Below the pieces are notes generated by a model, which was given only the letters and a program-made list of their open reading frames with translations, made no database searches and was not told the DNA's origin. This document shows, piece after piece, positions 1 to 9,790 of a stretch of DNA of 64,000 nucleotides. The stretch's first letter is position 1; each line of letters opens with the position of its first letter. Location: assembly GCA_039881045.1 (NCBI GenBank), contig JAYWVB010000057.1, positions 62,001 to 126,000 on the forward strand, in the 5' to 3' direction. The translations under genes were made by a program, and so were the position numbers. The DNA is from Chaetomium olivaceum (taxonomy: Eukaryota > Ascomycota > Sordariomycetes > Sordariales > Chaetomiaceae).

Positions 1-972
1 CGTCATGTCGCCTGATTCTTCGGTCATCAGAGCAACAGGGAGGTCATTGTCAGCCTTTTGCATCCTAGGTGGCGGGTCCGGTAGCTGTAGTAACTGGGGA
101 TTCTCATAACGACAGTCAACCATTCTCGTATCAGGAGGCTGGAGGAACTGCTTAAAACGTCCGAGGGCGGTGGCAATCTGGTCTCCGGAATCCCTTTGCC
201 CAAAAAGCGCCAGTTTGACACCCATGAGCACAACTTTGCGGCGGTTCGTTTGTGATTTGTGCGTTTCTGCTACCTTGTCATTCCATTCAGTCTCAAGAGC
301 CCAAGCGTCCATGCGAAAGCCCGGGGGGTTTTCGCAGAGTGACAGTGCCCGGAAACATTCCATTTCCAGCACGGCTACGGCCTTTCCACCAGGGACTTCC
401 ACCAGGCCATGGTCGGGCTTCAGCCTTATCCGCAACTGGAGATATGCCTTCCCGTCTTCGAAGACCCGACGGTTGGGTTGGCAGTCGCCGGGTGGCCATT
501 TCATCTGAACTTTGACGTTGGGCAACTTTGCAAAATGTTAGCATAGAGTTGATATAAAGTCTGGGCTACTATGAAGCGTCAAATATTCACCGTTCCAAAG
601 CAGATTTCTTGCACAGGTAGCGGGAGGAACGTCGCGGCTCCATTAGAAATACCATCCTCACTCCCCCCCGGCTACTCTAGCCTGCTGATTGACGATTCCT
701 CCGCTGAAGCCTTCGAAGGACGAGTAGAATAGAGGAGGCATGATTGTGGAAGGGTTTTGGAGAATGGATGTGGCTGGGTTGAGAACAAGATTGGGGAGGG
801 CCGTTCCACCAGCAGAATTATCGGGCAATAAACCAGCAGAGAAGCCTTCATAAAAACCCCCATGGAGTCCATTCTGTAAGCCAGCCCAAGGCACGTTGTG
901 CTGCGGTCTCTTCCCGCTTGGAGCGTCTTTGTCGCCTTCGTGGCGTCTCTTCGAAGCATGGTTATCTTCCAT
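1..972 (-). CDS. SNF2-family helicase-like protein, N-terminal part (runs off left edge)
   Basis: This is the 5' part of a minus-strand gene that continues past position 1. Exon 1 starts at the ATG at 972 and encodes a hydrophilic, Lys/Arg-containing N-terminus that stays open to about 665. A second exon is open from about 530 to the edge. Upstream of it a ctaac branch site is followed by AG, but the exact splice sites are uncertain. Exon 2 includes a stretch resembling the non-catalytic N-terminal region of fungal Rad5/Uls1-type SNF2 ATPases: a segment around LMGVKLALFGQR and then YENPQLLQLPD near the edge. Such enzymes use ATP to remodel or translocate on chromatin DNA in the nucleus. The helicase motifs themselves lie outside the window, so the family call rests on these two segments only. 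The gene diverges from the NACHT gene on its right. Confidence 0.45.
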
Positions 973-1549
973 CTTCACGGCTCTGGGCAGCAGGAACTAG
1001 AACCGGCCACTCTCATCCCCAGCACGCGCTGTGGGTTATTTTGAAGGGGTCCGTAAGGGCCACACTTGCAGGTGGATCTCAGCATATAGACAAAGCGGTT
1101 ACGAGCAAACGCAAAACTTAAGTACCGATGTTGGATAGACGAAGGCTATGGGGTTGGAAAAGTGCGAGGGCGATGAAAATCAACAGCGGGTTCAGCGGAT
1201 CAACACTAGGGGAACTGAGAGCTTCCACTTGCACAGCCTCCCTGCACTCAACTGGGGCTTGGGTTGCCGCAGGTCCATCCTTTAACCCAATCACCCCAAT
1301 CGGCGCAGCCTTCTGTTCGAGAAAGGGGCTCAGGGGGGCACTGCAGCTTGTGGTTCTTGGCGCAGGCACAGCCATGCATGGCACATGGGACACGCATGGC
1401 AAAGCTCCCAAGTTTTTTCCCCGCTCATCTTGATTACCACGTCGGTCACATATGCGCAGACCTTCATACCGCGACCACAGCACCGCACTCTTTCTTAACA
1501 GCGCTGTACACGATAGGCAAGCTCCTGGCCCGTCTCGCTAGCGATCAAG
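973..1549. other. Intergenic region between divergent genes
   Basis: This 577-bp stretch lies between the helicase-like gene (minus) and the NACHT gene (plus). Open frames exist on both strands, for example minus 1118-1483, but they have no recognisable motif, no splice pattern and no family resemblance. It probably carries both promoters. I see no clear TATA element. Confidence 0.5.
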
Positions 1550-4500
1550 ATGGATATGAAGAACCAGTTCCGTCGCGTCCTTGACGACTTCAAGAAGAAA
1601 GCGGAATTGACAGGCGAAGAGTTGAAGTACTTCCAGTTCACCGATTTTGATGATGTTCTCACCACCCTCAACTCAATCCAAAAGGAACAAGCCAAGAGGA
1701 AGACATTGGTGTACATGAAGAGGATTGAGCCGTTCTTGAAGACGATGGCAGAGTATGGTAAAGTCATAGAGGTCTTTGTCAATACATCAGAGATTCTAGC
1801 CTTTGTTTGGGTAAGTGCCCGCCCAAACCTTTCGTCGTAATTCTAGGCTTGGAGGGCATTGTTAACACTTCTTATATCTGTAGGGCCCGCTAAAGTTTCT
1901 CATCACGGTAGGCTCAACCCAAACCCAAGGGTTGCCTATCTACATAAATTTGCTGACAATACCGGTACCCAGGTAGCGTCCAGCTTCATCGATGCATTCA
2001 ATTCTCTGCTGGATATCTATCAGCACATCGGCGAGCAGATACCACTACTAGAATCTTATAAAGAACTATTCTCGGAAAATGCCCATATGCGGCAACTTCT
2101 GGTGATGATCTACGAAGACATTCTAAGAGTCCATGTCATAGCTCTACGCTACTTTCGACAAAAAGGTACGTCCCGTGTAGGATGGCTCATTACAGCGGAC
2201 ATTTACTAAGCCATACTATAATCTATAGTGTGGCGGTCGCTCTTTCAGACGACCTGGAAGGGGTTCGCATCTGAAGTCGATCTCTTGAAGGACAACCTGT
2301 CTCGTCATCGACGACTTATCGAGACCAGAGCCTCCCTTGTAGAGTTCGAGGCGGTTCAGAGTATACGCACGCAGTCTGAAGCTAACTTTCGGGAACTCAA
2401 ACTTTCTGAAGAGAGGCGACGCAAGACGGCCGTGTTCCAGTGGCTGTCTTCCCCAGATGTCCAGGCCGCTCATGAGCGTTGTCTAGAGGCTAGGGCCTGG
2501 AATCCTAAGTCCTGTCACTGGATTCTCTCAGACAACTGCTTTCAAGAATGGGCAGAGCCGCTCTTCTGCTCAACACCACTCCTCTGGATCAATGGAAAGC
2601 CAGGCGCAGGTGAGAGGTCAACTATCATTGAACTGGCTGTTATGAAGTCGAGTTGACATTTCCAAGGCAAGTCTGTGCTGGCCTCCGTCATTGACTACGT
2701 GAAGGAAATAAAAGACATTTCGGTGGCTTTTTTCTATTTCGTCCACCGAAATTTAGAGCGTGATAAATTCGTTCCCATGGCAAGAGGAATTCTGTCGCAC
2801 CTCCTAACGCAAGACACATCCCTTCTTTTCCACTTCGAGAAGATGATGACATCCAGTGGTCAAGCCGTCCTGTCGAGCCGTGAACTCGCGAAGGAATTAC
2901 TGGGCATCGCTTTGAGGAGCCGCAAGACCTATATCATTCTAGACGGTATAGACGAATGCGCGAGGGATGACCGAAAAGAGATCTGTACTTGGTTTAGGTC
3001 CTTTGCGGATTCGCTTCCTACCGCCAAACAAGACGAGCTTCGGTGTCTTTTCATCAGCCAGGACGATGGTTTTGCCCGAAAGGATCTCTCCATGCTACCA
3101 ACCCTTCGCATAACGGATGATCAGACAAGGGGAGATATTACGGAGTATGTTCTCCATTGGCAGAAGCGAATTGAAGAAAGGTTTGGGCCATTGCAGGAGA
3201 TTGGGTTACCTCTTGCTAAAATTGTCCCGAACGGTCCAGGGTGAGTCAAGTCAGGCCACGTCGATGCTGATAGAGAAAGAGTCATGGCTAACTGGCGCAC
3301 AGGCATGTTCATCTTTGCCAAGTGCGTCCTCAAGGAACTTTATCAGCAACCGTCAAAAGCCCACCTGCTTCATGAGTGGGGAGCCGAAAGGTTTCCTACG
3401 ACGCTAGAAGAAGTATATGATCGGATACTCCAGCGGCTCCTGGACAGCCAAACTGTGCTTGAGCAACGATCACCAAGAAACTGTTGTCCTGGATCTCCGT
3501 TTCCAGGCGTCCTCTACGATGGTATGAGATCCAAGCCGCTATCTCAATTGATTTGGAGAACGAGACCATCAATGCATCAAATCGTCGTCTAGTCGATACA
3601 TCGAAGGATCTGTGCGCATCCTTCGTCGAAATACATGCGGACCAAACTGTCGAGTTCGTTCATAGTACTGTGAGAGAGTGAGTCACACGGTTTGGTGTGG
3701 GGTTTGATATGCAGAATATCTAGTAAGAGCGTCTTGCTAACTGTTTGCAGCTTCTTAAAATCCGAAGGTGTGGGTGTCGTAGTTTCCACCAAGGTTGAGC
3801 TCGAGCTCTGCTTGCTGAGCATAGCATACCTCAACTTTCCTGCTGTTTGCACTCCAGGTCGAGACGGTCTGATTTCAGGCCAGCTCGCCTTCTACGACTA
3901 TGCAGTTGCCTCTTGGGTTCATCATTTGATGGCGTGGTTATCCGACACATGTCACGACGAATCCGATATTCTGGAATTAGAGGACACATTTGGACCGTTC
4001 CTCGACCAACACTTTTCTGACCAGTGCCCAACAAACAACGTATCTAACCAGATGCATGAGAAGTTACGGCCCATAAAGGACTTTGAGTTTTACGACTCGC
4101 TGGCACAAGCCATAATGTGGTCACGGAAACAGCTTCTTGTCGCCGACAGCCTAAAGAACGATGAGGATATACGGAGCCAGCTCGATTTCCCCAGCATTAC
4201 ACGACGTATCAGGTCACTTCTTGAGGACACGGTCAAGGCAAATCCTACACCGGAGATCAGGGCGGCGCTGGAGTTATACTACGGCAGAAAATGGTTCAGA
4301 TGTCCAAGAATCTACTGCCGGCACTTCTATGACGGATTTGAAGTCCAGGATGACAGGGACACCCACGTAGCTCGGCATGAGCGAGCCTACATGTGCACAT
4401 TCGACGGCTGTCATATGGCCACGATTGGCTGCATCTCAAAAAAGGACCTAGACAAACACCTGTTTGAGACCCACGGCGTGGGAAGCGACGGCGGAAACTT

Positions 4501-5023
4501 CCCCAACGTCCAGGATCCGAATACAGCTCGGATTCAAAAAAATCCAGCAAAGTTTGAATGCACGCTCTGTTCGAGGCGCTTCACGCGCCCATACAATCTG
4601 AGGTCGCATCTACGAACACACACAGACGAACGTCCCTTTGTTTGCACTGTGTGCGGGAAGGCTTTCACCAGGAGTCACGATCGTAAAATGCACGAGGGTC
4701 TTCACTCAGGCGAGAAGCCATTCATCTGTCGAGGTGACTTGACAGCTGGTGGCAAATGGGGGTGCGGACGCCGCTTTACGCGGGCCTCGGCCCTTGGACG
4801 ACACTTCAAGTCGGACACCGGTCTGACCTGCATCAAACATGTTTATGAGGAGCAACAGCAACTACGGGAAGCGGATCCGCAGCGACGGGTCGAAGCAGAA
4901 CAGCAACAACGACAGCAACAACTGGCTAGCCTCCCGGCCGCCTTATTGGAACAATACCCGGCTCTCGCCCAGATGGACTGGAGTCAGGAAATAGGTGAAG
5001 ATGAGGACGGGGAGGCTGATTGA
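1550..5023 (+). CDS. NACHT (STAND/NLR-type) protein with C-terminal Crz1-like C2H2 zinc fingers
   Basis: A multi-exon gene. Exons are about 1550-1810, 1884-1907, 1973-2165, 2229-2609, 2667-3240, 3303-3680 and 3753-5023. Domain order: an N-terminal helical region of the kind that precedes NACHT in fungal STAND proteins; a coiled segment; a NACHT NTPase with P-loop GKPGAGKS, created by splicing across the 2610-2666 intron; Walker B YIILDGIDEC; a winged-helix-like stretch; a second helical region; then C2H2 fingers. The last three fingers (about 4555-4830) follow the Crz1/CrzA pattern: CTLCSRRFTRPYNLRSH, CTVCGKAFTRSHDRKMH, and a variant third finger with WGCGRRFTRASALGRHF. A Gln-rich tail follows. 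STAND proteins oligomerise on ligand sensing and signal in non-self recognition or cell death; the fingers suggest DNA binding or a decoy role. The frame shifts by one base near 3473, and the splice phase at 3240/3303 is also off by one. Confidence 0.82.
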
Positions 5024-5530
5024 ATCACCGCCAATGGTGCCTGCTCAAGAAGGTTGGGTAACCTTTTAGGGGCGACTCCAGAACGACCTACTACGATACC
5101 TACCTTAGGTATGTCCCTTAGTAGTACAGATACAATCAATCAGACTATGAGACAATGCGATCAAACACATTATCTCCATGGCTGGTGGTGGTTGGTGGTG
5201 GGTGAACATAGCACTGTGCTGTTGAGGTCGAGTCGGTGAACAAAACGACAGGCACCCGAGTATTTTGCACCAAAATCATTGGCTGCATGCCAGCGCCGCA
5301 GTCCGTCAGAGAAAAGGGCGGTGTCCGTTCGCCACTCATCCATGAAGTCAGTCAACATCGAAATGGCACACTGTCCTCACTCTCATCGCGATTATCATCG
5401 TGCACTATTGTTATCTCCAAGTTTCTCGACCCTCAATGAGCAGCCTGTGCGCGAAATGATAAGCCAATTAGCATCGAGAATGCCAGATGGCCACGTCAGC
5501 TCGTCCTCCGCTCCCTTTTCACTCCTACAG
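5024..5530. other. Intergenic region with part-copies of the downstream repeat
   Basis: This gene-free stretch follows the NACHT stop. A degenerate partial match to the downstream minisatellite lies at about 5405-5445 (tttctcgaccctcaatgag). The short element cctaccttaggta lies near 5098-5110. No gene is supported. Confidence 0.5.
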
Positions 5531-5945
5531 CCAATCACCATCGTATGAGACTGGAACCTCGCAGTTTTTCGACTCGAAATGACAACACAGGCTCGTTTTC
5601 TTAGGGACCCGTTATCCATCCAATCACCATCGTATGAGACTGGGACCTCCCAGTTTTCGACCCTCAATGAATGCACAGGTTGGGCTTTCCCTCTTCCCTC
5701 CGACAGCCAATCACCATCGTACGAGACTGGAACCTCCGAGTTTTTCGGCTCGAAATGACAACACAGGCTCGTCTTTGCGACCATTATCCATCCAATCACC
5801 ATCGTAAGAGACTGGGACCTCACAGTTTTTTGACTCGAAATGAATGCACAGGCTCCTTGACGGCTCTTCATTTCGACAGCCAATCACCATCGTACAAGAC
5901 TGGGACATCCACATTTTTCGACACCAAATGAATGCACAGGCGCTT
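5531..5945. repeat. Tandem minisatellite, five copies of about 87 bp with alternating A/B subtypes
   Basis: The core caatcaccatcgta recurs at 5532, 5621, 5708, 5793 and 5881, giving periods of 89, 87, 85 and 88 bp. Each unit continues with gactgg(g/a)acct, then a cagttttt-like tract, an aaatgaa/aaatgac motif and acacagg or gcacagg. Units 1 and 3 share 'gaaatgacaacacaggctcg' while units 2 and 4 share 'aatgaatgcacagg'. Units 1, 3 and 5 are preceded by cag, units 2 and 4 by cat. The array is therefore a dimeric higher-order repeat of about 175 bp that later diverged. Periods are not multiples of three, so the minus-strand open frames across it are not conserved protein repeats. I do not recognise the unit as a known transposon end. 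Confidence 0.85.
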
Positions 5946-6696
5946 ACCCTCAGATAACTCGGCGTGCTCGGCAAGCTCGGGGCTTTCGTTTGGAGTGTGT
6001 GTTGCCTCGAGAAGGTGTGGTTTTCGGAAGAAAACTGGAGTATTCGTATGTGACAATGTTTTGCCAGTTCCTCGCACCTTTCTGACTAATCCTCCCACTT
6101 CTTCGTTGAACAGGCAGGCTAGAGTCGCATCACCGAAAGGGAACTGAATACGATGTGGTGTACCTCGAGTTTTGAGTGATTTAGCCGTTCCTGGATCAAT
6201 AGGATCAACTGTATTGTTGATTGAATTCAATTGAGTTGATGGATCTGATTGAGAGAGTGAGTTGAACGTCGCACGCATTTCCGCCAAGCCCTAAGCTGGA
6301 GTTGGGTATTCGCCCCTGAACTCACTCGGCTTTCGTACAAAGTAAAACGGCGGCATTTCCAAGCGGAGCATATACGAAGTACTAGTAGTAAAATGAGTAA
6401 CTATCAGAAAACAAAGTTGTCTACCACACCTAGGGTATATGTTGGTAGTATACTACCTACCCAGGTATGTACATGTACCTAAGCCATGGGGAGTGGAAGA
6501 GTATTGCTAGGTACCTTAGGTGTGAGGTCACGTTACAGAAGTTGTCATGATGTCATCGGCATGCATCTTGACCCTACCAACGCGAGAGAAGAGCAAAATA
6601 TCCGAAGTAACTCGGTTTCAACACTTTTGGTCATACGCTTCAGCTCATCTCATCAGCCAAACTAATTCATCAATACCTCACGGTACTATTGCCACA
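5946..6696. other. Intergenic region upstream of the small mitochondrial-type gene
   Basis: No gene is supported here. The stretch 6425-6520 is rich in short palindrome-like elements of the TACCTAGGTA type (acctagggtatat, ctacctacccaggta, aggtaccttaggt). The immediate upstream region of the 6697 start is pyrimidine-rich and lacks a clear TATA box. Confidence 0.5.
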
Positions 6697-7052
6697 ATGG
6701 GACTCGCAAAAGCGCCCGTCTTCCGCAACAGCCTCCGCCCTGTCTTCCGGCAATCCCACCGCATCCAGCCTGCCACAACTAGGCTTGCTACCACCAACTC
6801 CGGCACTGGACCAAAGGGAGAAGTAGGCGATAAGGGTACCGCTAAGGAGTACCACAAGGACGGCACAAACCCAAACAAGAACATCATGTAGGGAGCTCAG
6901 TTGAACAGGTGTCGTCAAGCTACTGGTATTGACTTAAAGACAGGTACGCTGGTCTCGGCGCACTAGGCCTCGGAGGGGTTTATGCTATGTTCATGGCTAG
7001 GCCGGACAAAGTGGGAGAGAAGGCCAAGGCGAATTCGTCGGCCGCTCGTTAA
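6697..7052 (+). CDS. Small single-span protein with mitochondrial targeting features
   Basis: Two exons (6697-6887 and 6944-7052) encode about 99 residues. The start ATG sits in a good cacaATGg context. The N-terminus is Arg/Ser-rich with no acidic residues for about 30 residues, as in a mitochondrial presequence. A hydrophilic Gly/Lys linker follows, then one predicted membrane span near the C-terminus (YAGLGALGLGGVYAMFM) and a short Lys/Ser tail. The 56-nt intron splits the Met codon before the span. The shape suggests a small inner-membrane protein, perhaps a supernumerary respiratory-chain subunit, but I cannot name the family. The gene appears intact. Confidence 0.72.
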
Positions 7053-7297
7053 TTTCTTGGTCAGGGAGGGATGTGGCTACTCGGCTCAGTTGCGTCGACG
7101 TTGCGACATTAATTGGTTCTTTTTTATTTCTTCACCATGTAGTTGTACATTGAAGTTTCGGCCGTTGGGCGTCACCGGGATAACTCCGTGCCTTGGAACA
7201 TGCAATATCCGTGTTCATTTCTCCGCAACCTAGCCCCCTTGACCACCTAGTGCTTTTGTCTGCAGACACGTATGGCGTTAATACCCTCAAATTGACC

Positions 7298-8377
7298 CTA
7301 GTCAAAGCCGTCTAACCCCGTCATTGTTAACTCTGAATCATCATCAGAGCTGTCGTTCTCGTCCTTGGCACTCACGCCCATCGTCACCGAAAAAGGCACG
7401 CCCTCCATGCTGTCACGAATTCCGCATACCACCCAGGACAACTCCCTTAGCGCGATGCGTAGAGGGCAGCTGGGTATATCGTGATGAAGGCAACCATGAG
7501 TGGGAGAGTTTGAAAGCCCCTGGATCAGAGAAACGAGGTCGCTAACCGACGAGGTTTCGAAGACACGCAAGCACGGCCAAATACCGAAATATCTCAGTAT
7601 GTCAAGGTACTGAGTCGTGTGGAAACGAGAGGTTGTCGAGCAGAAAGTCTCGTTATACTGCAGCTCGTCAATCTTAGAGAGGACCTGCAGGCGTATCTCC
7701 TTTTGTGCCGTAGCAATCTCCTCTGCGAGCCGGACTGATGTACCCAATCTTATTAGAACTGCTGCGGGTCAAAGCAATAAGCGAAGGGGAATACAATATA
7801 CCTCGGACGACCTTTGGCAAGCGTGACAAGTTCTTGTGGTCCTTCCAGTATACCCCGAAGTCGGGCGGCAAGTTCTTCACGTAACTTGCGGACATCTCCG
7901 TCAAGCTCGGCGACTGAAAGAGGTATGCCGCAAGCAGGCCGTACCCCATGTCTCGCACTTTACTCGAGGGAAGCAGGGGAAATCGGTCTAGATGGCACCA
8001 GAGCTTGATCCAAGGAACCAGCGCGCGACGGAAGTCGTACTTGTTTGATTGGACGGCGATTTCCGCGATCGCTGCAGCGCTGAGGTTATTGCTCACCTGT
8101 CGGCTTTGTGATGGAGGCTGCTCAAGATGAAGTCCATTGCATCTAGGTTTTTCGCATCGAGTTCAATGCTTGGTACCTAAGAAGCGTTCTGTTGCTGAAT
8201 CACCTGCCCTTGTCGACACGCCTCAAGCCTCATTTTGACGAAGACAGGCGATGCCATGGCGAGGATGCAAGAGGAGACGAGGAATGAGCGGGATTCGAGA
8301 TGATTGAAGTCACTGACGTCCAGGATCAGATCGCCGTCATTGGTCAAGGGAATCAGATTGCTCGGCGGTTGCTCCAT
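7298..8377 (-). CDS. BTB/POZ-domain protein, reading frame disrupted
   Basis: Starts at the ATG at 8377. The first part has the fungal BTB pattern: DGDLILDVSDF, then FLVSSCILAMASPVFVKM, then VPSIELDAKNLDAMDFILSS and HH. After that comes the usual helical segment with NKYDFRRALVPWIKLW. BTB folds mediate dimerisation or Cul3 binding; the fungal members of this type are uncharacterised. A real 40-nt intron lies at 7762-7801. Two lesions occur within the BTB fold: an in-frame TAG at about 8178-8180, and a one-base frame change at about 8097. Both can be formally skipped as GT...AG 'introns' of only 27 and 17 nt, which is too short to be credible. The gene is either a recent pseudogene or carries sequence errors. 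The C-terminus is acidic (DENDSSDDDSE). Confidence 0.65.
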
Positions 8378-8868
8378 CGTGGCGCGGTCTTGTTTCAGTG
8401 TCAACGAAGGAGATATGAAGGAGTGATTCTTCGAGAAACGAGATGGAAGTGATTTGCGATTGTGAGGAATAAATGTATCAATGAAGCAGTTGATTAAGGA
8501 AAGAGATGGGAAATGAGAGGAGAAACCGCGGTGGATGTGCAGGCCTTAATATGGTGCAGAACAACAGTAACAGACGGAGGAGGTCTCCGCCACCAATTTG
8601 AAAGACTGATACATGTCCGTTTGAGTTCCGGGAAGCCGCACCGGATCGGTGTGGGTCTGAGACGGGACGGGGCGGAGACAAGTTCCGGAGCTAGCTCCAC
8701 TTTGTCCGCGATGCATCCCGGCCAGGGAGATCGGATCGAATAACGAGATGGAAACAACTCAATAGGCGTACTGTATAGAGTGCCACGAAGTTGGGGTTGC
8801 AGGACTTGACGACACTCTATTACATATTACATTCCTACATAGATACGAAATGCGATGAAGTATGTGCC

Positions 8869-8900
<32 letters not shown>

Positions 8901-9790
8901 TATTATCATGAGTTCCCGTCCAGAAAAACAGTTGAAACGGTCACTGACCGCGTGGATAACAAACGACCTTATTTTCTTTTGGAGTTGAGACTTTTTGTTT
9001 GCCAGGCAGCCAGGGTGCGTTTACACTGGACCCAACCCCCTTTCAGGTTGCGCCCACCAGACTGGAAATTGTGGAGATCAATCAGTGTTTTGAGGTGGAG
9101 ACCGCCCTGAGCTTAAACTGAGGGGTTACTTTGACCTTGCCTTCATCAATGACGTTCGTTTGGGGGGGATGGGGGACGGGGCTGGATGGTGGTCCGAGGC
9201 TGAGAACATTTATTAAATCCTGCGGCGCATGTGTTTCTGGCTGACCCTTCGTTGCCGCGAAATCTTGCCTCGGCCAAGTATTCCGACCACCGTAAGCGTC
9301 CCCTTGGGCTGTTACCTAGCGATTTCTTGCTTTGTCGTCTCGACGCCGAAGTGCAACAAAGGGAATCGTTGCTCGATCCCTTCAAAAGCTCTGCGCTCTG
9401 TTTTCAGGTTGAGGGTCGGATCTACCAGACATTGGGTATTTTGGTTGAAACATAGGCGACGACGAGAGGTTAAGACCCTGCAGCTCCGCGTTGCATTCAG
9501 GCCCAAGGCCCAAGCTGCTGCACGGCACAAGCGCACCTCGCCTGCAGGAGCCGGCGCCGGCACTTTGGAGCACACGCGACCGCATTGGATCGAATTTTGT
9601 GTCAGTGACGTCGGGAAACAGACTTTCCACCATTTTTCACAACACCCGCACTTCGCAATTGCATTTGCAAAGGAGTTACCTGAGGCGGGCAACAACACTC
9701 CTGCGACACCAATTCGACATTCCCGGCACATAAAACACCAAAGCTTCAAAGTACTTGGCCATCGGCGGTTTGACAATTGCTGCACCCAAC
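8378..9790. other. Intergenic region between the BTB and transporter genes
   Basis: This divergent promoter region contains a trinucleotide microsatellite at 8868-8906. An open frame at 9229-9912 overlaps the transporter start in another frame and has no recognisable features, so I treat it as leader sequence. Confidence 0.5.
8868..8906. repeat. (ATT)n microsatellite
   Basis: About twelve tandem ATT/TTA triplets occur in a non-coding stretch between two divergent genes, with one interruption near the 3' end. Confidence 0.9.

Noticed and set aside
5395..5883. Minus-strand 162-codon open frame across the minisatellite with repeated peptide-like motifs
   Set aside because: The repeat periods (85-89 bp) are not multiples of three, so the peptide repeats fall in different frames; the open frame is a by-product of the DNA repeat.
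8097..8206. Micro-introns of 17 and 27 nt in the BTB gene
   Set aside because: Far below the size that fungal spliceosomes are known to remove; a frame lesion and a stop codon are simpler explanations.
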